Both the position numbers and the translations under genes were made by a program. From assembly GCA_025350105.1 (NCBI GenBank), contig JANXYJ010000066.1:1-49687 (forward strand): a DNA stretch of 49,687 bases, given 5' to 3'. The notes below the pieces were generated by a model. The model ran no database searches. It was given only the letters and a program-made list of their open reading frames with translations, and was not told the DNA's origin. Source of the DNA: Terriglobia bacterium (lineage in GTDB: Bacteria; Acidobacteriota; Terriglobia; Bryobacterales; Bryobacteraceae). Of this stretch, positions 35,116 to 43,172 are shown one piece after another (position 1 is the first letter of the stretch; each line of letters starts with the position of its first letter).

Positions 35116-36238
35116 TGTCCTGCCGTCCATCGACTCAGCCTCGACGGCGCTCGCCGTGGTGTCGTCCCCAGCAGCGGTGCCTGAAAAAATGTCGGCAGCC
35201 GTTTATAAGGGTGCGGGCCGGGTGGAGGTGGATTCCATTCCGGTGCCAGCGGTTGGGCGCGGCGAAGTCCTGATTCGCGTGGAGAGCTGCGGAATTTGTC
35301 CGACGGATCTGAAAAAGATTTCCTACGACCTGCTGCCCGCTCCGCGCATCTTCGGCCATGAAACGGCGGGCGTAATTGCAGCGGTGGGCGCGGGCGTCGG
35401 CAAATACACCATCGGCGACCGCGTGATTGTGTTCCATCACATTCCCTGCGGCGATTGTTTTTATTGCACACGCAAGTTGTACGCCCAGTGTCCGGTTTAC
35501 AAGAAAGTCGGCGTGACGGCGGGCTATGAGCCGGCGGGTGGCGGATTTTCTCAATATGTCCGCGTGATGGATTGGATCGTGGAGGGCGGGATTGAAAAGA
35601 TTCCCGATGGCGTTTCCTTCGACGCGGCATCGTTTGTGGAACCGGTGAACACCTGCGTGAAGGCGGTGGAGCAGATCGCACCGATGGCGGGCGACGTGGT
35701 GGCGATTCTGGGGCAGGGTCCCATTGGTTTGATCTTCACCATGATTCTGGCGCGCGAAAACGTAACAATTCTTGCTACCGATACGTTTGAATCCCGGCGC
35801 CAGTTGGCGCGCGAGCTAGGAGCACAGGAAAGCTTCGATCCGCGGGACGAGGCTTTGAACCAGAGCATCCGTAAAATGACGGACGGGCGCGGAGCCGATA
35901 TCGTGATCGTTGCGGCTTCCGCCAAAGGGATTGTGGAGCAAGCTGTGGCGATTTCCCGGCCCGGCGCCAAGGTCCTGCTATTTGCGCAAACTTCGCATCA
36001 GGAGCGAGTCGAAGTATCGGGCGCCGACATCTGTGTAGGAGAGCGGATCTTGTGCGGCTCCTATAGCGCGTCTGTCGATTGGCAGAAAAAGTCCGCGGAG
36101 CTGGTATTTTCCGGGGCTTTGCCGGTAGAAAAGCTGATTTCGCACCGCGTGGCGTTGCGCGACATCCGGGAAGGGCTGGAGCAGGCGTTGCATCCTGGCC
36201 CAGAATCGTTGAAGATCGTAGTACAGCCTCAGAGGTGA
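35096..36238 (+). CDS. Zinc polyol-dehydrogenase-like MDR protein 1 in hopanoid operon
   Basis: A 380-residue zinc-dependent medium-chain dehydrogenase, closest in style to sorbitol/threonine dehydrogenases. From the TTG start: catalytic-zinc Cys68 in GICPTDLKK, His88-Glu89 in FGHETAG, the structural-zinc loop CGDCFYCTRKLYAQC, and NAD motif LGQGPIGL. TTG 35096 has AGGAG 6 nt upstream; ATG at 35189 (MSAAVYKG) is where most relatives would begin. It overlaps hpnG by 20 nt and the next gene by 1 nt. No published role in hopanoid synthesis is known to me. By position it could reduce the ribosylhopane aldehyde to bacteriohopanetetrol (inference). Confidence 0.85.
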   Translation: MPTANSSVLPSIDSASTALAVVSSPAAVPEKMSAAVYKGAGRVEVDSIPVPAVGRGEVLIRVESCGICPTDLKKISYDLLPAPRIFGHETAGVIAAVGAGVGKYTIGDRVIVFHHIPCGDCFYCTRKLYAQCPVYKKVGVTAGYEPAGGGFSQYVRVMDWIVEGGIEKIPDGVSFDAASFVEPVNTCVKAVEQIAPMAGDVVAILGQGPIGLIFTMILARENVTILATDTFESRRQLARELGAQESFDPRDEALNQSIRKMTDGRGADIVIVAASAKGIVEQAVAISRPGAKVLLFAQTSHQERVEVSGADICVGERILCGSYSASVDWQKKSAELVFSGALPVEKLISHRVALRDIREGLEQALHPGPESLKIVVQPQR

Positions 36239-37308
36239 TGCTAAGAGTGACTGAGCAGATGACAGCCGCCGTCTTGTACGGCAAAGAGGACCTGCAGATT
36301 GAAACTGTAGATGTCCCGACCATTGGTGCCGGCGATGTATTGGTGCGCGTGCGCGCCGCGCTCACCTGTGGAACGGACGTGAAGGTATTCAAGCGGGGAT
36401 ATCATGCGCGGATGATTGTGCCGCCCGCGCTGTTCGGCCATGAACTGGCCGGCGACATCGTAGCCCTTGGCAAAAATGTAACGCTGGGCAAGAACGCCCG
36501 GGGCTTCAAAATTGGCGACCGCGTGATGGCGGCCAATTCGGCTCCCTGCGGCGTGTGTTTCTATTGCCAGCGCCATCAGGAAAATTTGTGCCAGGATCTG
36601 TTGTTCAACAACGGAGCCTACGCCGAATACATTCGCATCCCGGAAAGAATCGTGCAGCGCAATTTGCACATTCTGGACGATCATATTGGCTACCAGGACG
36701 CGGCGCTGGCCGAACCACTCGCCTGCGTGCTGCGCGGGCTGGAAGAAAGCAACCTGCGGCCGGGCGATACCATCGCCATTATCGGGCTGGGTCCGATTGG
36801 CATGATGTTTGTGCGTTTGGCCAAAGCCATGTACGGCGCGCGCGTGATTGCGTTGGGCCGGCGCAAAGCGCAACTGGAACGGGCCACCCGCATGGGCGCG
36901 GACGAAGTGATCCTGAATTCCGATAAGGCCGACGTGGTCTCTGAAGTAAAACGCTTGACCGGCGGACGGGGCGCGGATGTGGTGGTGGAAGCGGTGGGTC
37001 TGCCGGAGTTGTGGCAGTTGGCCACGCACATCATCCGGCGCGGCGGCGTGGTGAACTTCTTCGGCGGCTGCGCCACGGGCACCGAAGTTCGCCTGGATAC
37101 GCAACTGCTGCACTATTCTGAAATCACCTGCAAAGCCAGTTTCCATCACACACCGGAATTGATTAAGAAAGCGCTGGAAGCAGTGGGCCGCGGCTATGTC
37201 ACCGCCAAGGATTTCGTCAATGGCGTGGAGCCGTTGACCAATCTGCTGGAAGTGATGCAGCACCTGATGAGTCACAATGGCCATTTGAAGACAGCCATTA
37301 TTCCGTAA
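36238..37308 (+). CDS. Zinc polyol-dehydrogenase-like MDR protein 2 in hopanoid operon
   Basis: A 356-residue zinc medium-chain dehydrogenase, a distant relative of its upstream neighbour rather than a recent copy. Cys44 (TCGTDVKVFKRG), His68-Glu69 (FGHELAG), the structural-zinc loop CGVCFYCQRHQENLC and NAD motif GLGPIGMMF are all intact. ATG 36238 shares a base with the preceding stop (TGATG); ATG 36259 (MTAAVLYG) is equally plausible. hpnC follows 16 bp later. Together with MDR1 it could form a hetero-oligomer or catalyse two successive redox steps on the hopanoid side chain; this is inferred from position alone. Confidence 0.85.
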   Translation: MLRVTEQMTAAVLYGKEDLQIETVDVPTIGAGDVLVRVRAALTCGTDVKVFKRGYHARMIVPPALFGHELAGDIVALGKNVTLGKNARGFKIGDRVMAANSAPCGVCFYCQRHQENLCQDLLFNNGAYAEYIRIPERIVQRNLHILDDHIGYQDAALAEPLACVLRGLEESNLRPGDTIAIIGLGPIGMMFVRLAKAMYGARVIALGRRKAQLERATRMGADEVILNSDKADVVSEVKRLTGGRGADVVVEAVGLPELWQLATHIIRRGGVVNFFGGCATGTEVRLDTQLLHYSEITCKASFHHTPELIKKALEAVGRGYVTAKDFVNGVEPLTNLLEVMQHLMSHNGHLKTAIIP

Positions 37309-37324
37309 GAGCGTTTTCAACCTT

Positions 37325-38239
37325 GTGTATTTAGCGCCTGCTGAATTCGTCGCCTCCCCGGATGCGCTGAATCGCGCGTGGGCGCTGGACGAATCTATCG
37401 CCTACACCAAGTGGCTGGCCACGCATCACTACGAAAACTTTCATGTGGTGAGCTTTCTGCTGCCCAAGCATCTGCATCAGGATTTCTATAACGTGTATGC
37501 GTTCTGCCGTTGGGCCGACGATTTGGGCGATGAGATCGGCAATGTCTCCGAGAGCCTGCCTTTGCTCGACTGGTGGCGCGCGGAGTTGCATGCCATGTAT
37601 GCGGGCCAAGCGAAACACCCGGTGTTGGTTGCGTTGCAAGGCACGGCCGCAAAACGGCAACTGCCGATAGAACCGTTTGACCACTTGATCACGGCGTTCA
37701 TTCAGGATCAGACCATCACCCGCTATCAAACGTTCGAGGATGTGTTTCACTACTGCCGTTATTCGGCGAATCCGGTGGGGCGGTTGGTGCTGGGGTTGTG
37801 CGGCTATCACGATGCAGCGCAGCAGGAACTTTCAGACGCCACCTGCACGGCGCTGCAGTTGGCCAATTTCTGGCAGGATGTGACCGTCGATCTGAAGAAA
37901 GATCGCATTTATTTGCCGCTGGATTTACTACACAAACACGGCTATTCGGAAGCGGAACTTTTTGCGCGTCACTTTGACCAACGATTCCGTGGAGCGATGA
38001 CTGAAGCCGTGGAGGTTGCGCAGGCGTTGTTTCTAAAAGGCCTGCCGCTGGCCGATCAGGTGGACAAGCGCCTGGCCATCGATCTGGATTTGTTCAGCAG
38101 AGGCGGTATGCGGGTGCTCGAAAAGATCCGCCAGCAGGGTTACGATGTGCTGCGGGCACGGCCGTCGATTTCCAAAACCGAGCGCGTGGGGATGCTGTTG
38201 GCGTCCGTAACCAAGAGAGTTTTTTCGCGGGCCGCATGA
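37325..38239 (+). CDS. hpnC: Hydroxysqualene synthase
   Basis: A 304-residue class I prenyl-condensing enzyme, converting presqualene diphosphate to hydroxysqualene. The first acidic motif is CRWADDLGDE and the second is FWQDVTVDLKKDRIYLP, whose QDVxVD form separates HpnC from HpnD. HYENFHVVSFLLPKHL near the start is also characteristic. The start is GTG at 37325. It overlaps hpnD by 4 nt (ATGA). Confidence 0.94.
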   Translation: MYLAPAEFVASPDALNRAWALDESIAYTKWLATHHYENFHVVSFLLPKHLHQDFYNVYAFCRWADDLGDEIGNVSESLPLLDWWRAELHAMYAGQAKHPVLVALQGTAAKRQLPIEPFDHLITAFIQDQTITRYQTFEDVFHYCRYSANPVGRLVLGLCGYHDAAQQELSDATCTALQLANFWQDVTVDLKKDRIYLPLDLLHKHGYSEAELFARHFDQRFRGAMTEAVEVAQALFLKGLPLADQVDKRLAIDLDLFSRGGMRVLEKIRQQGYDVLRARPSISKTERVGMLLASVTKRVFSRAA

Positions 38240-39063
38240 CTGTCGCCGAGTCGTACCGATGGTGTGAAGACGTAGCGCGGCAGCAGGCCAAGAACTTCTA
38301 TTACTCATTTCTATTGCTGCCTGCCGGGCAACGCCACGCCATGTGCGCGGTGTATGCGTTCATGCGCTATTGCGATGACCTGAGCGATGACGAAGGAATC
38401 CCCGACCGTGCAGCGGCCATAGCGCGATGGCGCGGGGATCTGGAAATGTCGTTATCGGGCAAGCTAGCCGATCACGCCGTGTGGCCTGCGTTTGCCGACA
38501 CCGTGACGCGCTACAAAATTCCGCACCGATATTTTTTCGACATGATCGACGGCGTGAGTTCCGACCTGGAGCCGCGCGCGCTGCAAACCTTCGACGAGTT
38601 ATACGATTACTGCTATCACGTGGCCAGCGTGGTGGGTTTGGTGATTATTCATATTTTTGGATTCGATTCTGATCAAGCCCCGCTGCTAGCTGAAAAATGC
38701 GGCATTGCGTTTCAGTTGACCAACATCATCCGTGATGTGAAGGAAGACCGCGAGAAGAACCGTGTGTATCTTCCGGCGGAAGATTTTCGGCGGTTTGGTG
38801 TTTCTCCGTCCACGTTTGAGCCGCGCGAGAGTTTCCGCAGCATGCTGGAGTTCGAAGCCAAACGCGCACGCGATTATTACGATCAGGCCAGGCCGCTGAT
38901 CGCCATGGTGCATGCGCGCAGCAGACCGTCATTGCGGGCACTGATTGGGATTTACTCGACGCTGCTGGATCGGATCGTGGCAGCAAACCACGATGTCCTG
39001 AACCAGCGGGTGCGGCTGTCGACCGGGCACAAGCTGTGGATTCTGGTGCGGAGTTGGGTGTAA
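38236..39063 (+). CDS. hpnD: Presqualene diphosphate synthase
   Basis: A 275-residue squalene/phytoene synthase-family enzyme that condenses two farnesyl diphosphates into presqualene diphosphate. The metal-binding motifs are YCDDLSDDE and NIIRDVKEDREKNRVYLP, and NFYYSFLLLP is at the substrate entrance. It is the last gene of the ispH-hpnD operon. The usual next partner, hpnE, does not follow; the next gene is an unrelated small membrane protein 45 bp on. Confidence 0.95.
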   Translation: MTVAESYRWCEDVARQQAKNFYYSFLLLPAGQRHAMCAVYAFMRYCDDLSDDEGIPDRAAAIARWRGDLEMSLSGKLADHAVWPAFADTVTRYKIPHRYFFDMIDGVSSDLEPRALQTFDELYDYCYHVASVVGLVIIHIFGFDSDQAPLLAEKCGIAFQLTNIIRDVKEDREKNRVYLPAEDFRRFGVSPSTFEPRESFRSMLEFEAKRARDYYDQARPLIAMVHARSRPSLRALIGIYSTLLDRIVAANHDVLNQRVRLSTGHKLWILVRSWV

Positions 39064-39108
39064 CGTCGTCCGGTCTGGCGAGGGGACCTACCAGAGTAGA
39101 GTAGAAGT

Positions 39109-39495
39109 ATGAACTGGAGCTCCATCGGCGCGCTGGTGTTGGCGGTGGCGGTGATGATTGGCGCGTTCGGCGCTCACGCGCTGCAGGGTAGGCTGGACGA
39201 ATACTCGCGCGGCGTTTACGAAACCGGCGTGCTGTATCATTTTTTTCACGCGTTGGGATTGCTGATCGTTTCGTTCCTACCGCGCATCGGGGCTCTTGCA
39301 GCCAAACAAGCCAACTGGATTTGCGCTTTGCTGCTGGTAGGCATTGTGCTGTTTTCGGGAAGCTTGTACGCGCTGGCGATCAGCGGCGTGCGGATGCTGG
39401 GAGCCGTAACGCCATTGGGCGGCGTGGCGTTCATCGCAGCCTGGGTGCTCTTGGGATTCTGTCTCCTGAAGGGAGACCCCGTTAGCCATGAATAA
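39109..39495 (+). CDS. DUF423/YgdD family membrane protein
   Basis: A 128-residue protein with four predicted membrane helices and the DUF423 pattern: GAFGAHALQGRLDEY, a YHFFHALGLL segment, FSGSLYALAISGVRMLGAVTPLGG and FIAAWVLL. The family is widespread and of unknown function. It lies 45 bp after hpnD on the same strand and may be read through from the operon, but DUF423 genes occur in many contexts, so a hopanoid role should not be assumed. Confidence 0.88.
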   Translation: MNWSSIGALVLAVAVMIGAFGAHALQGRLDEYSRGVYETGVLYHFFHALGLLIVSFLPRIGALAAKQANWICALLLVGIVLFSGSLYALAISGVRMLGAVTPLGGVAFIAAWVLLGFCLLKGDPVSHE

Positions 39496-39585
39496 TGCGG
39501 TTTCACTTGAGATCAGACCGCAACTACGGCAGGCCGTCGCGGATTCAAATCCGTATGGTATTCCAGGGCTTTTACCTTCTTCCGG

Positions 39586-40830
39586 CTACTCATATCGCAA
39601 AGCTTCGACCGGATCCAATCCCGCGGCTTTGCTCGCGGGCCAAATCCCAAAGAAGAGGCCAATGCCCACCGAAACGCCAATGCCCAACACCACTGCCCAC
39701 ACTGGCACAAGAGTCGGCAGGCTGGGAAATGCCAGACGGCTGACCAGCGAAATGATGTAGCCCAACAACATGCCCAGCGCGCCTCCGGTGCTGGTGAGCA
39801 CGACGGCCTCCGTCAAAAACTGACGGACGATATCGCGGCGGCGGGCTCCTAGTGCTTTGCGGACGCCGATTTCGCGGGTCCGCTCCGTCACCGACACCAA
39901 CATAATGTTCATCACGCCGATGCCGCCCACCAGCAGGCCGATGGAACTGAGCACCACCATCACGATACCCGTTGCCGCGGTGAGTTGGCGAAACTGTTCG
40001 ATGATCTGGTCGGCTGTCGAAACCGCAAAATTATCCGGTGCTGTATATGCCACGTGGCGGCGCTGGCGCAGCACGGCGGTCAATTCATCAATCGCGGCGG
40101 GAAGCAGGCCTTCTTTGGGCGTAACGAACAGCAGATTTTCTTTGGCCTGAGGAAATAATTTGGCCATGGTGAAGTACGGCATGATCACGCGATTATCGCT
40201 TTGGCCGGGAACCGAGCTGGCCGGGCGCTTCATCAGCCCCACCACTTCCAGTTCTTTGCCATCCACCATGATTTTCTTGCCAATGGGATCTTCCAGTCCG
40301 AACAGCGAGCCGTACACGTCTTCGCCGATCACCACCACCGGCAGCTTGTGTTCGTTCTCGGTCGGGCTGAAGAAGCGGCCGGATTTCATCTCAGCCTGGC
40401 CGCTGGCGATGTAGTATTCGTCGGTGCCGGACAGACTCAGTTGATAGGCATCGTTGCTCTTGTAGCGGGCATGGTCCTGGCTCGGACCGCGAAGACTCAG
40501 ATTCAGCAGGTAGGGGCTGACGTGGTCCACCGAAGGGCAGCGTTCAGCAATCGCCAAGCCATCTTCGTAGGTGAGCGGCTTGCGGTTGAGTTCTTCCGGC
40601 GTGCGTCCGCCCGCCGTAGGACCCAGGCGCATTTTGAAAACGATGGCGGTGTTGGCTCCAAAGCTGCGGACGACGCCGGCGATGGAGCCGTCGAGTCCAG
40701 CCAAAATCGAGCCAATGCCGATGATGGTTCCGGTGCCGATGATGACGCCCAGCACGGTGAGGAACGAACGCAGTTTATTTTCGCGTAACGCGGAAAAGGC
40801 CAGGCCGGCGATGGTGAGCAGAAGACGCAT
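39586..40830 (-). CDS. MacB/FtsX-type ABC permease (distal)
   Basis: A 414-residue permease. The N-terminal helix and MacB-like periplasmic core (residues about 45-260) are followed by three C-terminal helices of the FtsX domain: GGIGVMNIMLVSVTERTREIGVRKALGARRRDIVRQFL. The end, LDPVEALRYE, is the usual MacB-family tail. Such proteins couple cytoplasmic ATP hydrolysis to work in the periplasm. No ATPase gene is next to it. It follows a paralogous permease across an 82-bp gap composed of 20-bp repeats. Confidence 0.9.
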   Translation of the reverse strand: MRLLLTIAGLAFSALRENKLRSFLTVLGVIIGTGTIIGIGSILAGLDGSIAGVVRSFGANTAIVFKMRLGPTAGGRTPEELNRKPLTYEDGLAIAERCPSVDHVSPYLLNLSLRGPSQDHARYKSNDAYQLSLSGTDEYYIASGQAEMKSGRFFSPTENEHKLPVVVIGEDVYGSLFGLEDPIGKKIMVDGKELEVVGLMKRPASSVPGQSDNRVIMPYFTMAKLFPQAKENLLFVTPKEGLLPAAIDELTAVLRQRRHVAYTAPDNFAVSTADQIIEQFRQLTAATGIVMVVLSSIGLLVGGIGVMNIMLVSVTERTREIGVRKALGARRRDIVRQFLTEAVVLTSTGGALGMLLGYIISLVSRLAFPSLPTLVPVWAVVLGIGVSVGIGLFFGIWPASKAAGLDPVEALRYE

Positions 40831-40840
40831 GCTTAACTCT

Positions 40841-40939
40841 CTGATCTTAACGCTACGATTCTGATCTAAGTGCTACGATTCTGATCTAAGTGCTACGATT
40901 CTGATCTAAGTGCTACGATTCTGATCTAAGTGCTACGAT
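40841..40939. repeat. 20-bp tandem repeat, five copies
   Basis: The unit CTGATCTAAGTGCTACGATT is present perfectly at 40861-40880, 40881-40900 and 40901-40920, nearly perfectly at 40921-40939, and with three changes at 40841-40860. On the minus strand the first copy encodes the last residues of the upstream permease (IVALRSES and its TAG stop). The array is thus a tandem amplification of that gene's 3' end and fills nearly the whole spacer to the next permease. Confidence 0.95.
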
Positions 40940-42148
40940 GGGGTCCAGCCGCGCGGCTTGCCGCGCAGGATAAATGCCAAAAAACACGCCCACGGCCGTG
41001 GACAGACTCAGCCCGGTGATCACCGCGTAAAGCGGCACCTCCATGGGTACAGGCGTGAAGGTGCGCACCATGAAAGCGGTGGCGGTGGCCAGGATCACGC
41101 CGATGATTCCTCCAGCGCCAGAAAGCATGGCGGATTCGATCAGGAACTGGCTCATGATGTCACTGCGGCGTGCGCCCAAGCTTTTGCGCACGCCAATTTC
41201 GCGGGTGCGTTCAGAGACCACGGCCAGCATGATGTTCATCACCACGACGCCGCCCACCACCATAAACACGCTGACCACGCCAACGGCCACGGCGGCAATG
41301 GCGCCAGTGAGTTGATCCCACAAGGCAACCAAAGAGTCCGAAGACACGACGCTGAAGGTATCCTCCTGGCCGGGGCGCAGGTGGCGATAGGCGCGCATGG
41401 CCACGCGGACTTCATCCTGTGCTTGTTCCAGTTGGTCGCGGGTCTGCGCCTGGAAGTTGTAGCCGACGCCACCGCGATCGCCATAAATTTTGAAGTAGGT
41501 TTCGGCGGGGATGGACACGTAATTATCCTGCGACTGGCCAAACAGGCTGCCTTTGGGTTGACCGGTGCCGATCACTTCGAAGGGGCGGCCGTCGATGGCG
41601 ATCATTTTGCCGATGGCGTCCTGGCCGGGGAAAAAGCGCTCTTTCAGATCTGCACCCATAAATGCGACGGCTATTTTGCGATCGTTCTCGGTCTCGGTGA
41701 GAAAACGGCCGGTGGCAATCTGGGTATTGCTCATCTCAGCGGCATTGGCGGTATTGCCTTGCAACGCGACGCCGCTGACCACGTCCATCTCCGCCGTAAC
41801 GTTCACCAGGCGCGTGCCAGAGATGCCGGATTCGCGCACGTGGGTGAGGCGCGGCTGGATGAAACTGAACTCTTCGCGGGTTAATAGTGGGTTGCGCTGC
41901 TGAGCTTCGTAAAACTTCTTGGCGTCCATGATGCCGCTGACGAAGATGACACGCACCACACGAAAGCCGTCATTCCCCATGGTGGAGGCGCTGTTGGCGA
42001 TATAGACGTCCATGCCGCGGATCACGCCCATGACGGCGATCAGGGTCATGGTGGAAAGGATAATGCCAACCAGCGTCAACACGCTGCGCAATACGCTGCC
42101 GCGAAGTGAATCGAACGCCAATCGCGCGGCCTCAAGCAAAGCTGTCAT
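40913..42148 (-). CDS. MacB/FtsX-type ABC permease (proximal)
   Basis: A 411-residue permease paralogous to the next gene: N-terminal helix LTLVGIILSTMTLIAVMGVI, MacB-like periplasmic core, and FtsX domain VVVMNIMLAVVSERTREIGVRKSLGARRSDIMSQFL, ending LDPIVALRSES. ATG 42148 lies 5 bp after the YheT stop and matches paralogue starts; TTG 42190 would overlap that gene. Its last codons form the first unit of the 20-bp repeat array. The partner ATPase must lie elsewhere, or the pair may be an orphan exporter subunit set. Confidence 0.9.
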   Translation of the reverse strand: MTALLEAARLAFDSLRGSVLRSVLTLVGIILSTMTLIAVMGVIRGMDVYIANSASTMGNDGFRVVRVIFVSGIMDAKKFYEAQQRNPLLTREEFSFIQPRLTHVRESGISGTRLVNVTAEMDVVSGVALQGNTANAAEMSNTQIATGRFLTETENDRKIAVAFMGADLKERFFPGQDAIGKMIAIDGRPFEVIGTGQPKGSLFGQSQDNYVSIPAETYFKIYGDRGGVGYNFQAQTRDQLEQAQDEVRVAMRAYRHLRPGQEDTFSVVSSDSLVALWDQLTGAIAAVAVGVVSVFMVVGGVVVMNIMLAVVSERTREIGVRKSLGARRSDIMSQFLIESAMLSGAGGIIGVILATATAFMVRTFTPVPMEVPLYAVITGLSLSTAVGVFFGIYPARQAARLDPIVALRSES

Positions 42149-42153
42149 CTTTA

Positions 42154-43167
42154 CTAGGATACGCTTGGCGCGGAACTTCCGTTCCCACAAATGTGGCCCA
42201 GCCAGTCTTCCAACACCTGATCCAACCAGAAGCGGCGAGGGCCGCGGGCGAGGAAGCCCAGATGGCCGCCGTGGTCTACTTTCAAACGCTGCAGGTGAGG
42301 GTTGGACTGAAACGCGGAATGGTCATAAATGGTTGCCGGAATCATGGGATCGTCCTGCGCGTAGATGGTCAGCGCGGGCACGCGAATGGCTTGCAGAAAC
42401 TGGTTGGAGGATTGGGTTTGATAATAATTCGCCGCGGTGCCGAAGCCGAAGATGCGGGCGGTATAGTAGTCGTCAAAATCCCAAATGCTGTGGACGTGGG
42501 GGAGATGCTCTAGAGGAAACAGGTCAGGGGCTACGGGATGGCGCAGGCGCACGCGGGCTTTCAGGCGCGAGACAAAGCGGTTTTGGTAGAGAACATTTTG
42601 GGGCTCGGCTGTTTTGCGCACACTGGCGGCCAAATCAATCGGCGCGCACACGGAGCACACCCCGGCCAGCAGTTCCCCGCCCTGCTGGCCCTGTTCGCCC
42701 GCCAGTTTCAGAACTACGTTACCGCCCAGCGAAAAGCCGATCAAGAAAACGGGCAGACCCGAAGTGCGCTTTCGCTGTTCGGCAAATAACCGGAGATCGC
42801 CGGTTTGTCCGGAGTGATAGTTCGACAAGCGATGCCAAACCGGCTTTAGCGCGGACGTTTCAGGTCCGCAGCCGCGCATATTGTAGCGATGAACCACGAA
42901 ACCCGCCTGCACCAGCGTATCCGCCATGCTGCGCATATAGCCTGATTCGCTGGACCCTTCCAGACCATGTGCCATGATCACCTCGGCCTTGACTTGAGCT
43001 GGCCGCTGGGTTTGCAGCAAGACGCTGACTCCGCTTTCCACGGAAAACAGGGCGTCCTCCGTTGGGTATTCCGGGTCCGGTTGCGGACGGGGCCAAAAGT
43101 TGCCCATCACGGTGGCCAGGTGCCCGCTGTGAAATAAGGGATGAAACGGCGGAGGTTGAAAAGGCAT
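42154..43167 (-). CDS. YheT-like alpha/beta hydrolase
   Basis: A 337-residue alpha/beta hydrolase of the YheT/ABHD family. It has the N-terminal FHPLFHSGHLATVMGNFWPR, an oxyanion-region AHGLEGSSESGYMRSMA, the nucleophile elbow IGFSLGGNVVLKLAGE with the catalytic Ser, acidic YAQDDPMIPA and a late His in VDHGGHLGFL. Substrates of this family are probably esters or lipids, not defined here. ATG 43167 begins 5 bp after the preceding stop, so it is co-transcribed with the TIGR03790 gene. Confidence 0.87.
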   Translation of the reverse strand: MPFQPPPFHPLFHSGHLATVMGNFWPRPQPDPEYPTEDALFSVESGVSVLLQTQRPAQVKAEVIMAHGLEGSSESGYMRSMADTLVQAGFVVHRYNMRGCGPETSALKPVWHRLSNYHSGQTGDLRLFAEQRKRTSGLPVFLIGFSLGGNVVLKLAGEQGQQGGELLAGVCSVCAPIDLAASVRKTAEPQNVLYQNRFVSRLKARVRLRHPVAPDLFPLEHLPHVHSIWDFDDYYTARIFGFGTAANYYQTQSSNQFLQAIRVPALTIYAQDDPMIPATIYDHSAFQSNPHLQRLKVDHGGHLGFLARGPRRFWLDQVLEDWLGHICGNGSSAPSVS

Positions 43168-43172
43168 GCCGG

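Noticed and set aside
39496-39560. tRNA-like T-arm (CGGATTCAAATCCG) preceded by two small hairpins
   Set aside because: The T-stem lacks the G53-C61 pair in proper register, and no acceptor, D or anticodon arms fit upstream. The 5' part would overlap the end of the DUF423 gene. Probably chance palindromes.
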